In this document: one piece after another, positions 43,626 to 55,310 of the stretch
Layout of the letters: every line of letters starts with the position of its first letter
Position numbering within the stretch: position 1 is the first letter of the stretch
Assembly (NCBI GenBank): GCA_963422505.1
Contig: OY730198.1
Coordinates: forward strand, 24,601,266 to 24,665,265
Source: Pseudognaphalium luteoalbum
Taxonomy: Eukaryota > Streptophyta > Magnoliopsida > Asterales > Asteraceae
Reading direction: 5' to 3'
Length of the DNA: 64,000 nt
Notes under the pieces: model-generated
What the model was told of the DNA's origin: nothing
The model's input: the letters and a program-made list of their open reading frames with translations, nothing else
Database searches by the model: none
Made by a program: the position numbers and the translations under genes

Positions 43626-44621
43626 GTGGTTAATGGTCCTCCAGTAACACTTAATGGTGATGGTGTTGCACAACCAAGACCACCACCAACTTCGGAAGCA
43701 AAAAGAAAAGTTAGATCAATAGAGTTTAAAGCACTATGTACCCTTTTATTATCCATTCCTAATGAATACCAGAGAAGGTTTGAAGCATGTAAGGATGCAA
43801 AAGTTCTTATGGAAGCTATTGAAATGAGATTTGGTGGTAATGATAGCACCAAAAAGAATAAAAGATCTCTATTAAAGCTACAATATGAGAACTTTAACTC
43901 TGCAAAATCAGAAACTTTGACTCAAACCTTTGACAGATTTTCAAAGTTAGTAGGAGAGCTGGAGAATCACAAGCTGAAAATCGATAAGGATGATCTAAAT
44001 AGGAAGTTTTTGAGGTCATTAGATGAGGAATGGACAATCTACACAGTTGGTTTGAGACAGAGTACCGATTTGGAGATAAAAGAGCTTGAAGATATCTACA
44101 ATGATTTAAGAAAATTTGAACCTGAAGTGGAAAGCAAGAAGCAATTTTCCGGAAACAACAATAATGTTGCTTTTATGTTAGTAGGTGGATCTTACGTTGA
44201 CTCAAATCAACAAGGATCTACTTATGTATCAGGAGGATCTAGTACATCTCAGTCCAGATCTAATGATAAAATTCTGGAATCTTTCTTTTCTAGTAATGTG
44301 AACTCTTCACTTACAAATGAAGATCTGGAACAAATCAACACTGATGATCTGGAAGAGATTGACATAAAATGGCAAATGGCTTTGCTTACTGAAAGAGCTA
44401 AGAGATTTATGCAGAGAACTGGGATAAATTTTGCAAATAAAAGGAATGATGTTGCTTGGTTTGATAAAAGCAAAGTAGAATGTTTCAACTGTCACAAGAT
44501 GGGACACTTTGCAAGGGAGTGTAGAACTCCAAGACAGGATCAGAATGGACAGAGAGCTGGAAACAACAACGGGTTCAGAGAAGAATTGTACAAATTCAGG
44601 GTGGTACATCAAATGCATTAG
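43626..44621 (+). pseudogene. Element F gag, N-terminally truncated
   Basis: 331 open codons, but the first residues (MVNGPPVTLNGDG) correspond to an internal part of copia gag, so the ATG is not the original start. Capsid region: ELKA-like IEFKALCTLLLSIPNEYQRR, KDAKVLMEAIEMRFGG, LLKLQYENFNSAKSETLTQT, KFLRSLDEEW. A CCHC knuckle, CFNCHKMGHFARECRTP, sits at about 44488-44530. The conserved segment before it (LEQINTDDLEEIDIKWQMAL) is typical of SIRE/Tork gag. The frame ends after GNNNGF through a shift. Confidence 0.9.
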
Positions 44622-46196
44622 TTTCTCAAGATGGACTAGGATTAGACTAGAGTGATCAAGAGGAACATGAAGTGAAGAATGAAGCTCACATGGCCATTGT
44701 TGAGGCTGACAAAAGTTCAGAAGTTCCATATGAGGTACAAATTAAATTGTGTTCTGTTATATGTAAACAAACTGTTAAACATTACAGGGATCATAATATA
44801 AAATTTTGTGAGGAACTAAGACAATGTGAGGTTAAAAGTAAATACACTACTGCTGCCATTGAAAATTTTGGAAAACAGATTAAAGCATATGAAAAAATGT
44901 AACTCAATATGAATATGATCTTAAATATGCTAGATGGGAGAGAGATGTATTAAAGGATAAGATAGATATGATTAGTAAGAAGCTAACTGAGGTCACAAGT
45001 GAGAGAGAAGGAATTAAGTTAAAAGTAGAAGAATTAAAATATGCTTCTAAGAGTGTTCAAAATCTTGTCAAGTCAAAAATTCATGATAAGTAAAAAACTG
45101 GATTAGGATATAATTCAGTTCCCCCACCTTATAATCAAAATTACTTTCCTTCTAGAACTGAATTTGATTTAAATAAAGTAAAGGAAGGAACTTCAGTTGA
45201 CATTACAAAGGTTGATCCAGTTAATAACTTAATAAATGAATCTGATATTGAAAAGGTTGAAATTAGTGATTGGACTGAGGAAGATGAATCTGGCTTTTCA
45301 GCTGATAGTGAGAAAAGTGTTAGGACTTAATCATCTGATAAAACTTTTGAGAGTGAAAAGAAATCAATTACTGGTTTAGTTTCAGAACTTAAGAATGATA
45401 AACTAGAAGAAGGTAAAAGAATATTTCAAGAAAACCTTAAACAACAGGTAGAAAACATGCAAAGAACCACTACTAATAAATCTGGAACAGTTCTAGGTTA
45501 TTTTAGTAATTTAGTTAAAATAGTTAAGAAACCTAATGTAAATTCTGTGAATTTTAACTGTAATAACTGTAAAAATAAAGCAAGTACTTCTCAGTTACCA
45601 TCTTTATAAAAGTCAAAACCCATAGGAAATCAAAGAAATTAGAACCAAATGGTTTCACAAAGACTGAGAAATAATTTTTCAATGGTAAAGGAGAAATATT
45701 GTTTTATATGAGGTAAAACAATCATCTTCAACATGATTATTATCATAATCCTAAGAATTTTCAAAAGATTAGAAAACAACCATGGACAAAAGCAGATATG
45801 ATCAACAAACAAAATTTTAAATCAAAAGCTAATCATATTGCTAGTGCCAAGAAGATGAGTTATAAGGCTAATAAGTTAAAAACTGTTACAGCTTCAACTA
45901 CTGCATCAGTGTTAACAAGAAATTTAGCCAAAATTAACAAGGCAAGAACAGTGGTAAAAACTAGTACTGCCAGTGTTAACAATGTTAGTCAAATTGGTAA
46001 AACAGTTAAAACTGTTAGATCAATTTCCACTATTAAGTCTAAAATAAGTTGGATTTGGACACTACCTAAAATTGTTAATTCAAAAGGTCCAAATACCAAT
46101 AGTGCATCACAACCAATGATCTTTAAGAAAGTTGATTATGTGACTGTATGTGGGAAACCCAAAGCCAAATTGGTTTGGGTTCCCAAAAGAAACTAA
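44622..46196 (+). pseudogene. Element F gag-to-protease region, decayed
   Basis: Broken gag C-terminal and linker sequence: a Glu/Lys-rich, helix-prone stretch (44672-45090), GLGYNSVPPPY near 45105, an acidic linker, then a Lys/Ser/Thr-rich open segment (45798-46196) ending KAKLVWVPKRN, the usual lead into copia protease. Several stops. A Cys-rich CNNCKNKAS near 45560 does not form a complete knuckle. Confidence 0.78.
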
Positions 46197-46214
46197 TTCT
46201 CTTTTTTACTATAT

Positions 46215-47255
46215 GTGCAGAGCAAGCCAGCAAGTTTATGGCACATTGATAGTGGCTGCTCAAGGCACATGACTGGAGACAAGGAAAAGCTACAGGATTT
46301 CAAGAAATTTGATGGTGGATATGTAGTATTTGGAAGAAATCCCAAAGGTGGGAAAATCACAAGAAAAGGAACAGTGAACAATAATAAGATAAGCTTTGAA
46401 GATGTTTACTTTGTTGAACAATTGAGGTACAATTTTCTAAGTGTAAGTCAAATTACAGATAAAAAGAACCCAGTTCATTTTACTGACAATGAATGCTTGA
46501 TTCTTTCTAAGGAATTTAAAATACCTGAAATCATGATTTTAATGAAAATTCCTAGAAAGAATAATGTATATAAGTGTGACATAGCAAATATGGAACCTCA
46601 ACCTGAATTAAACTGTCTTATTTCAAAAGCATCTGTTGATGAATCAGAATTATGGCATAGAAGGATGTGTCACATGAATTTTAAAACCATTAATAAACTT
46701 GTCAAAAACAAGCTTGTTAGAGGTTTACCAGAAAAGATATATTCATGTGATGATCATTGTGTTTCATGTCAAAAAGGCAAGCAACACAAATCTTCTTTTA
46801 AGTCCAAATCTGTGAATACTATCGGCACACCCTTACACTTATTGCATATGGACTTATTTGGCCCAACCAACATAAGTAGTATGGGGAAAAGGTCTTATTG
46901 TCTAGTAGTGATTGATGACTACACTAGATTTACATGGGTATTTTTTCTTAGGACAAAAGATGAAACAGGTGAAACACTTAGATCATTTATAACTAAGATT
47001 GAAAATCAAATGGAGCTCAAAGTTAAAGTCATCAGGAGTGATAATGGAACAGAATTTAAAAATTGAGAGATGAATATATTCTGTGAAACCAAGGGTATTA
47101 AGAGAGAGTTTAGTGCTCCTAGGACTCCACAACAGAATGGAGTTGCAGAGAGGAGAAATAGGACACTAATTGAGGTTGCTAGAACTATGTTAGCAGATTC
47201 CAAGTTACCTATGACTTTCTGGGCAGATCAGTTAGCACTGCATGTTATGTTCTGA
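46215..47255 (+). pseudogene. Element F protease and integrase
   Basis: Protease motif LWHIDSGCSRHMTGD at the start. The GAG-pre-integrase zinc domain reads LWHRRMCHMNFKT, then CVSCQKGKQHK. Integrase catalytic residues: Asp in HMDLFGPTNI, Asp in VIRSDNGTEFKN, and Glu in QQNGVAERRNRTLIE. A TGA at 47064-47066 lies between the second Asp and the Glu. The frame shifts near 47242. Confidence 0.92.
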
Positions 47256-48250
47256 ACAGAGGCCTCATAATAAGACACCATATGAATTGTTCTTTAAGAG
47301 AAAACCTTTGATTAGTTTCTTAAAATCTTTTGGGTGTCCTTGTACCATCTTAAATACCAAAGATCACTTAGGTAAATTTGACAGCAAAGCAGATGAGGGT
47401 TTCTTTGTTGGTTACTCTATTCAAAGCAAGGCTTATAGGGTATTCAATCAAAAGACTAGAGTGATAGAAGAGTCAATGAATGTAACCTTTAATGAACATA
47501 CTGCAAATGTTCAAGGAAAAGGTTCACATTCTTTGTTTGATATTGATGCACTAACCCATGCTTTTAGATATACAAATGTTCAATCTAGTGCAGGTACAAG
47601 GGCAGAATCAAGTGATGCAGATGCAGGTACAACAGAATATGGAGTAAGTAAGAGTTATCTAACTGAATATGCTCACTTTCCTATATAGTCTCCTGATCCA
47701 CCAGAGGTTTTTGATTCAAATCAATCAAAGTCATCACAGAAATCCGATGCAGGCAAATCTGGTCAACCATCATTGACTAATGTCTTTGATTCAGATATGC
47801 CAATATTAGAAGAAAGTGAAGATGAACTTGAATTAACTCCAGAACAGTAACCGTCGAGAAATTTGCAAGATTGGTCTGAGAATACTAGACATATTGTTAA
47901 AACCATCACAAAAGATGTGACAAGTATTCTGGCCAATGAGTTTAATGATTTGACTCCATCAAAACAACCTAAAAAGAAGCAAGAACATTTGGATTATTTG
48001 CATCTGATGGATACTACTCCTTTGTCAAAAAGGATTTCTAGAGAAGGGTCAAGAGATGAATCAGAACAGGATGGAAACTATACTAATTTGGAAGCTGAGA
48101 TACCAGAATCATCAACATCAAGATACATTACTCATAGAGATCATCCTCTTGAGAATATAATTGGTGACATTGATGATCCTGTGCAAACAAGACAGAAATT
48201 GCAAGAAAGTAAAGAAGAATTCCACACTTCTTTATATGCTTGTCTCTTAT
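47242..48250 (+). pseudogene. Element F integrase C-terminal part and linker to RT
   Basis: NKTPYELFFKRKPLISFLK, FGCPCTILNTKDHLGKFD and DEGFFVGYSIQSKAYRVFN form the copia post-core integrase block. After stops at 47688 and 47848 comes an acidic Ser/Gln-rich linker that leads into the RT N-terminus (HTSLYACLLSQMEPKKVSEA). Confidence 0.87.
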
Positions 48251-48960
48251 CTCAGATGGAACCAAAGAAAGTTTCAGAAGCAATGAAAGATCCAAGTTGG
48301 ATTGAAGCTATGCAGGAGGAGTTGCTTCAGTTTAAAATACAAGAGGTATGGACCTTGATGGATCTGCCCAAAGGAAAAAGGGCAATTGGTAGTAAATGGG
48401 TGTTCAGAAATAAAAAGGATGAAAGAGGCATAGTGGTGAACAATAAGGCTAGATTGGTAGCACATGGATTCACAGGAAGAGTGAATTGATTATAATGAAG
48501 TCTTTGCTCCTGTTGCTAGAATAGAAGCCATTAGATTATTTTTGGCTTATGCTTTTTTTAAAGATTTTAAAGTTACCATATGGACGTGAAGGGTGCTTTT
48601 CTATATGGCACTATACAAGAGGAGGTGTATGTATGTCAACCACCAGGGTTTGAGGATTCCCAGCATCCTGATAAGGTATTAAGACTAGACAAAGCCCTTT
48701 ATGGCTTGTATCAAGCACCAAGAGCCTGGTATGAGACATTATCCGAATATCTGCTGCAGAATGGATTTAAAAGGGGTGCAATTGACAAAACTTTGTTCAT
48801 CAAACGAATTAAGAATGATATTCTACTAGTTCAAGTTTATGTAGATGATATTATTTTTGGTTCTACAAAGGATAGTCTTTGCAAGGAGTTTGAATCCTTG
48901 ATGCATGAGAAATTCAAGATGAGTTCAATGGGGGAATTAACATTCTTTTTGGGCTTATAA
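48251..48960 (+). pseudogene. Element F reverse transcriptase
   Basis: Starts near MKDPSWIEAMQEELLQF, with VWTLMDLPKGKRAIGSKWVF and KARLVAHGF. A frameshift and TGA near 48478-48490 and another shift near 48580 break the palm. It then runs MDVKGAFLYG, YVCQPPGFED, ALYGLYQAPRAWYETL. The catalytic motif LVQVYVDDIIFGST is intact (YVDD). It ends TFFLGL at a TAA, where related copies read on. Confidence 0.92.
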
Positions 48961-49770
48961 GTAAAACAACAGAAGAAAGGAATCTTCATACATCAGAGTA
49001 AATATGTAATTGATATCCTGGATACGTTTGGATACAAGGATGCAAAGGTTGCAAGCACACCAGTGGAGACACACAAGCCATTACATGTAGATCTTGAGGG
49101 GGAGAGTGTTGATGAACATCTGTATAGATCTATGATTGGATCTCTTATGTATTTGAATTCATCAAGACCAGATATTATGTTTGTTGTGTGTTTATGTGCT
49201 AGATTTCAAGCAAATCTGAAACAATCACACTTGCATGCAGTTAAAAGAATCTTTAGATAGTTAAAGGGTCAATCAAAACTGGGTCTTTGGTATCCAAGGA
49301 GTAATTCTTTTGAATTCATTGCATACACTAATAGTGGTTATGGAGAATCTAATTTGGATAGGAAATCTACATCAGGAGGTTGTCAATTTTTGGGAGATAT
49401 GTTGGTATCATGGCAATGCAAGAAACAAACCACTGTATCTACATCTACAGCAGAAGTAGAATATGTGGCTACTGTGCACAGGTTCTATGGATTCAAAATC
49501 AGATGTTAGATTATGGTTTTACTTTTGTTAACACTCCTATTTTTATTGATAATAATTCTGCCATCGGTATCATAATTAACCCAGTAAAACATTCAAAAAC
49601 TAAGCATATAGAGATAAGATATAATTTTATAAGGGATTGAAATGAAAAGCGACTCATTCAGATTTTAAAAGTTCATACTGATAATCAACTTGTAGATCTG
49701 TTTACAAAGGCTTTTGATGTAGACAGATTTACATTTTTGGTCACTAGTATTGGAATGATAAACTCTTCTT
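48961..49770 (+). pseudogene. Element F RT thumb and RNase H
   Basis: VKQQKKGIFIHQSKYV, YRSMIGSLMYLNSSRPDI and HAVKRIFR are the copia thumb and connection; a TAG follows at 49258. RNase H: AYTNSGYGESNLDRKSTSGG, WQCKKQTTVSTSTAEVEYVA, FIDNNSAIGI and HIEIRYNFIRD. Ser replaces the usual Asp after the first AYT motif, and frameshifts occur near 49470. Confidence 0.88.
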
Positions 49771-50465
49771 AAGTCTTTTTCATCTACAAATATTTTCTGT
49801 AAATATCTTGTTATAGCCTATGGGTTATTACTGATAGGATAATTAATGAATGCAAGTATTAGTTATAATTGTTCCTTGTTATCACTGATAGTTATATTTT
49901 AATATCTGTTAGTTATAGAATTGAAAAGTTATGGTTATCACTGTTTTCATTAGTTATAACTGTATATATTCTTTTTGTGTTTGTTTTTAAGCTAATATTG
50001 CAAGTCTTTGTTGATAGCTTTTTGGCGTTTTACTTTATTGTTTTTTTTTAAAAAAAATCCTTGCTTTCTTTATTTAATATTGCTAGACATACATTACTAT
50101 TTGTATTAAGTTAGCACTGCCTTGGTCGGTTTGAACTACTTATACAAGTTAGCACCGCTAGTTTTATTAAGTAATGGTAAGCTTCATACAGAAAAGCTAA
50201 GTGTTGAATGGTTATCACTGTTTCTAATAAACTCAGTTTTCACTAATAGTGTTACTTTTATTGGTTACCACTGTTTCTGGAAAAATTAGAGATTTTTTGA
50301 AATTAGGGCTTTTTCCACTGACCTAATTCAGACAGTATATAACCTTCATTACTTGTTGTTTTTCATTACGCTTTCATTATATACATACAACCACTGTGTT
50401 TCGTTCTTCAAAACATCATATAATTTTTCACGTCTACTTCAATCGATTACTTTCTACTATTTATT
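49771..50465 (+). promoter_or_regulatory. Intergenic stretch before the downstream ORF of F, with TATA box and repeated GTTATCACTG motif
   Basis: Noncoding, AT-rich. GTTATCACTG occurs three times (near 49876, 49934, 50212), GTTACCACTG once (near 50264), and GTTAGCACYGC twice (near 50110 and 50148). A TATATAA at 50336-50342 lies about 125 bases before the downstream ATG, followed by a pyrimidine-rich leader. The layout suggests a separate promoter; this is inference. A run of T then A lies near 50041-50056. Confidence 0.5.
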
Positions 50466-51371
50466 ATGGCTTCCACTTCATCTTCTTTGCAATTACCACT
50501 TGGTAAAGATCACAATATGGTTGCCTATTTGATGAAACCAGCAGAGGCACAAGACTTTGTTCAAATCATTGATTTTCTTCGTGCTTCTCATCTTTATCAC
50601 GCTCTTACTAATTCACCTAAAATTTCACATGGTCATATCAATGAATTCTGGGTGAATGCGGCGATTGAAGAAGAATAGGGGATTAAGCGAATAGTATCTA
50701 AGGTGCATGATACTAGAGTTGTGGTTACAGAAGCTACTGTTCGTGCTTCTTTACATCTTAATGATGAGGCAGGTATAACTATTATATATGACTCTGTTAT
50801 GTATGAAAAAATAAAATTGATGGGTTATGAGGGTTCTTATGATGTATTTACATTTCAGAAGACTCTTTTTTCTCATCAATGGAGCTTTATAATACATACA
50901 ATTTTACACTACCTTTCATCCAAAAGAACATCTTTTGAGTAGTTTGGAAGTAATATTGCTTATGCACTTGTTTGTTTTGCAACTGGTCAAAGGTTTAATT
51001 TTTCAAATATGATCTTTTCTAGTATGCTCAGGAATATTGAGCAACCAAAGCTAAAGTTTTTGATGTATCCACGTTTTGTGCAGTTGTTTTTAAATGAACA
51101 AATTCCTAATTTACCTGCACAAGATAATATTATTGGTATCTCTTCGCATAGGCCTAAAGTTTTTGTAAATATGAAGAAAGATACTAAATTTTCTGGGAGG
51201 GTTACAGCATTGTTTGCTACAATGCTTCCTGCACCTTTTACTACAGAAGTAGAATCACCAACTACTTCTGCACCTGTTACTGAGAGAATGGACACACACC
51301 ATTTCTCAACCCACAGTAGTAGCAGGGGGTACCAAAAGAAAATAAGGGACCTCCAAACCAACCTCCACTAA
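50466..51371 (+). pseudogene. Element F downstream ORF, N-terminal conserved domain
   Basis: Starts MASTSSSLQLPLGKDHNMVA. It continues through DFLRASHLYHALTNSPKI, INEFWVNAA, DTRVVVTEATVRASLHL, LFSHQWSFIIHTILHYLSSK, then FNFSNMIFSSMLRNIE and KFLMYPRFVQLFLN. I recognise this from memory as the domain encoded downstream of pol in SIRE-like elements of Asteraceae; earlier work on SIRE called such ORFs envelope-like. In-frame stops at 50676 and 50940 break it, and a frameshift follows near 51370. I see no signal peptide or membrane segment. Function unknown. Confidence 0.8.
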
Positions 51372-52870
51372 AGCCAAAAAGGCTAGAACACAGGCATTTG
51401 AGGCTGCTACTGCTCAAATGTCTCAGTCAAATGTCTTACCACAGCAGATGGTCCATAAGGAGGGGGTGACCATTCTGGAAGGGTTGCTTCTACTGCTACT
51501 AATCCACTGTAGAGCAGGACATAATTAACATCAATAAGACCCAACCAGAGGCAACATCAAGAGATGATTCAATTCATATGGATGATCTTGGTGGTCCAAG
51601 TACCAAGAATCAAGGGGATTTTGATGATCATGCTAGGCATGAGTCAGAGTTTAATACTGCCAGTGATACACCAAAGGAGTCACATTCTGAAGGTGTTGAG
51701 GCTAGAACTAACTTGGAATTGACGAATATGATTGATTATGTGTGGTCAAAATTTGTGGAAGAAAGGAAAAAGAGGAAAGCTCAGGATGTTTTGATTGCTA
51801 ATTTACAGAAGCAATTGCATGATTTGCAGGAACTGGTCATTAAGTGTATGCAGGATGGTAAAAAGTATGTCATCAAGGAGGTATTTGGTGATGAAGATAC
51901 TTTCAAAAAGGGGGAGACTATTTGGACAAATGATGTTGATAGAGGAGGTTCTGAGGATAAAGATGATGCTGAGGTGGATGAGGAGATTGAAATGGAAAAG
52001 CCTCATAGTGATGATAATGATGATGATGATGAGTTTGTGTATTTTCCACCTACACCTCCTAGTGTTCATGATAATGATGATGTTGAGGCAGATGAAGTTG
52101 AGGATAACAACTATGTTGAGACAGAAGAAATGGAAGGTGATGTATTTGTGGATGATAGAACAGAATCTGTACATACAGAGGTTATAGGTTTTGGAATTGA
52201 ATCTACTATTGAGCTTAATTTAGATGGTAAGACTGAGGAATTGAAAGATAGTGATGATGGAGAAGAAATGAATAAGCCAGAGGTTGAAAAGGAAAATGTA
52301 AAGACTGAAGAAGATACTGCACATAAAAGATTTCATCAGAAATACACAAGTAGGAAGAAAAGTGTGGCTCATTCAAAAGTTAAAGCTACTGGTACATTAA
52401 AGAAAAAGCCAGTACAACGATCATCTTTACCTCCTGTTACAATTAGAGAACCTGTTGCAGCTTCTGTATCTAAAAGAGTAGATTTACCTAAGATAGATCC
52501 AAAAGACAAAGGTAAAGGTATACTTGAAGAAGAACCGAAGAAGAAGAAAGTACCAAAGCCTATGTTTGATGCTGCAACTGATTATGATGAAGAATATGCT
52601 CAACGATTACAAGCAGAATTTGATGCTCAAGCTGGTATGGTTGATGTTGAGATTGCACCTGGTAGATTTGTGAAGATGACTTTGGAACAGGTTGCAAAAT
52701 GGGATGAGGAAAATCTGAAAGGACAACAAGAAGATGACATTGAGTTTCTTGTCAATCAGATTAAGAAGAAGAATGAAGAAGAAGCAAAACAGAAAGCAGA
52801 GCAGGCTAGAATGAAAAGAAAGTTAAGGCCAAAGACAAAAGCTCAGATAAATAAAGTGATTTGGTATTGA
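51372..52870 (+). pseudogene. Element F downstream ORF, acidic and Lys-rich middle
   Basis: 51578-52870 is open for 430 codons. It contains a coiled-coil stretch (NLQKQLHDLQELVIKC), then a strongly acidic part (HSDDNDDDDEFVYFPPTPP and EADEVEDNN), then Lys/Ser-rich sequence with VPKPMFDAATDYDEEYAQRL near its end and a helical Glu/Lys tail. The ATG at 51578 is probably internal. The segment 51372-51577 is shifted out of frame. Composition suggests disorder with nucleic-acid binding basic patches, but no named domain is visible. Confidence 0.7.
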
Positions 52871-53640
52871 GATTGAGGAGTACTTTACCTGATCATAGAT
52901 TGAAAAGAATGACAACAGAAGAGCTTCAGAGAATGTGGGACAGAAATACATTCATGAACCCTGCAGCCAAAGAAAGGAAAGAAAGGGAAGAAAAAGCAAA
53001 GAAAAAGAAAGAGAAAGAAGAAAAACAAAAGAAAGAACAGGAGGAGAAGGAAAGAATGTCGAAAGAGCAGGAAGAACAGAGAAAGAAGGAATATGATGAA
53101 ATTCCTGATTTAGAAAGGAATATGGATACTTTGAAAGATTTGATAATTCTACAGCCTGTGGATTCTAAGGTAATTAGTGTTGATTTACCTAAAATTATAG
53201 ACTGGTCAGTTGAGAAGTATACGATTCCTAAACCACATGAGAAGATAAGGGTTGATAGAGTTGATGGTCATTCTTCATGGTAGAGATCATTTAAAGAGTT
53301 GGTTAAAAGAATTAGTAGAAGGGATGTGGTAAGGATGTATGAGATTGGAATTGAAAAGTAGTTGGATTCAGTAAGGTTTGAAAGTATGCTTAGAAAAATT
53401 GTGTGGGACTGGTTGAAGATGATGTTTGAACCTGAAAGTTGTTCATTTCAATTCAGTACATTTAATTCAGTGAAGCAATGGACTTATCATGCTAAACCAG
53501 GCATTCATCAAGTGATTATGGATGATCTTACTTATATCTGGATGCTGACAGATAAGGAGTATGATATGAATTTGTCATTACTGAGAAGTCTGAGACATGC
53601 TAGATTTTATGCTGCATTGATTAATTATACAGCTTAGAAT
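52861..53640 (+). pseudogene. Element F downstream ORF, C-terminal part
   Basis: Continues in a shifted frame from LRLRSTLPDHRLKRMTTEEL and FMNPAAKERKE into a highly charged single-helix-like run of Lys/Glu (52975-53100). A second folded-looking segment follows: DSVRFESMLRKIVWDWLKMM, QFSTFNSVKQWTYH, IMDDLTYIWMLTDKEYDM, LRSLRHARFY. Stops at 53281-53283 and 53359-53361 interrupt it. Sequence after 53640 has no further frame and ends at LTR G. Confidence 0.72.
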
Positions 53641-53722
53641 TTGGTTTACATGATCTTGAATTAGATATAAAAGAAGGAAGAGTTGGAAAGGAAGAAGAGA
53701 AAGAAAAATTGAGTTTTGAAAG

Positions 53723-55157
53723 TGATGAACGCCAAAATGTGCTATTTTATAGTGTTAATTATCCCTTTATTCAATACATTTCTTATGCATTTCATGTGAA
53801 TAAGATACTCAATTCGTTCATATTTGCATTTAGGAATTATTTGGACCTTGAATTGGAAAAGAAGCAGAAAACGAGTCAATATTGAAGAAAAGGAGGTGAA
53901 AAGATTAAAGTTGAAGAATGGAGGTCGATTAGGTGAAAAGTTATATTTTTCAATCCATACGGCGTATGGATGTCCATACGGCGAATGGATTGAGTGAGCC
54001 GGGCCGCCAGAGTACATGGGTTGGATCTATGGGCTTTTCAATCCATACGGCGTATGGATGTCCATACGGCGTATGGATTGATTCGGCAGAAACCCTAAAA
54101 AAGGAAAAATCATTTCATTTGAGGGGTGATCACACACAACTTCACTTTGGCCGACTCCAGAGAGCAGAGGAAGACCTTTAGGGACACCTAGGGTTCGAAT
54201 CATCTATTCTCTTCCGATCAAAGCTTAGAGATTAATTCCATTCATCAACAACATTGGTATCTTCGTTAATTCATCGATTACGAACATGTTTATGTCATTG
54301 ATTTGCTGTTTTTCTGAACCCATGATTATGGGCTAAGTTCTTAATACTTGTTTAGACCAATTTTACATCTAGTTTGGATATATTTTAGTGATTGGATTTA
54401 TATACTTTGATTTCTCGGTAACGAAAGACCGATTGATGTTATTTATTGATTGATTAATTCAAGTAGTGACTTTATTACTTCGCAATTAGTGATAACTTTT
54501 GCATGATATTGTTACTTTGTCAATTGAGTGATTGATTGTGAATTCTGATTAGACGTAATTGGGAGACTTGAATTATTTGGTTGATTTATAATATTGGTGG
54601 ACCATAATTTAGAGATATCTTGTATGGTTAATGGTTTTTATGAGTAAGACCATAAGTTAACTTGTGATTTCAGAGATTACACATTTCATAGTTAAGAGGT
54701 TTTTAATTTCAAGGACACTTGGATTGTATAATCTTAACTAGGTGATTATTAAGTGACAACTTGTAATCCGGATTGTGTTTTCTAGGTGGACTAAATCTGA
54801 TCCAGTTCTTAATTCAAAATATCCAATAAACTAGATGTCAAAAGGTCTAAACAAGTATCATTTCTCTAATTGAGTACAACTATCTTTTATTTGCTTTTAT
54901 ATTTATTTGTTTAAAATACACTTTTTGACTGTCTGTCGTTAAAAGGCATAAAAACTCCCAATCTTTACTTGTTTTGTTAGTTTAATTATTAGATATATTA
55001 ATTACTTAAAATACATATATTGTTCCCTGTGGAGACGATTTACTCGGAACTTACCTTAGTTATACTATTGTGCGATTAGGTACACTTGCCTAGTTGTGTT
55101 TTAGTCTAGTTTTCGGTATTTTCTATTTTATTTTTATAACCTGATTTTAGCACATCA
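53723..55157 (+). repeat. Element G 5' LTR (1435 bp)
   Basis: Starts TGATGAACGCC and ends AGCACATCA, so the terminal inverted repeat is TGATG/CATCA. A two-unit palindromic array lies at 53951-54080. A short 82-codon frame over the array is not a gene. No second LTR is available to confirm the borders. Confidence 0.82.
53951..54080. repeat. Two 42-bp palindromic units (CCATACGG / CGTATGG) in LTR G
   Basis: Units at 53951-53992 and 54039-54080, 88 bp apart. Each has outer arms CAATCCATAC and GTATGGATTG (the first unit with one change, AATGGATTG) and two internal CCATACGGCG repeats, so each can fold as one long or two short hairpins. Confidence 0.88.
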
Positions 55158-55163
55158 AGTTTT

Positions 55164-55181
55164 TGGCGCCACTGTCGGGGA
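55164..55181 (+). promoter_or_regulatory. Element G primer binding site (tRNA-Asp like)
   Basis: TGGCGCCACTGTCGGGGA, six bases after the LTR end. The flanks TGGCGCC and GGGGA fit the tRNA-Asp primer site commonly used by Athila elements; the middle differs at three bases from the form I remember. Confidence 0.75.
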
Positions 55182-55310
55182 ACAGTGTGTTATTTTTAAG
55201 TTTTTAGTTTACTCTAGTAATTTAGTTGTTTTTATTTATTTATTTTATTTTATACTTTCGGTGCTTTTAATCTGTTTGTCGGTTTTGTCTAGACAGGTTA
55301 CAGGTAGTGC

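Larger units (their letters stand above)
43593..53722 (+). mobile_element. Element F: Ty1/copia, SIRE-like, lacking its 5' end and without a visible 3' LTR
   Basis: Plus-strand order gag, protease, integrase, RT, RNase H (integrase before RT marks Ty1/copia), then a long downstream ORF as in SIRE-type elements. The 5' LTR, primer site and first part of gag are absent; similarity starts at a junction with element D's LTR. The 3' side runs into LTR G at 53723. Pol is broken many times. Confidence 0.9.

Noticed and set aside
51795..52187. Met/Leu/Arg-rich 130-codon frame inside the F downstream ORF
   Set aside because: Shadow of the acidic GAT-repeat coding sequence in another frame.
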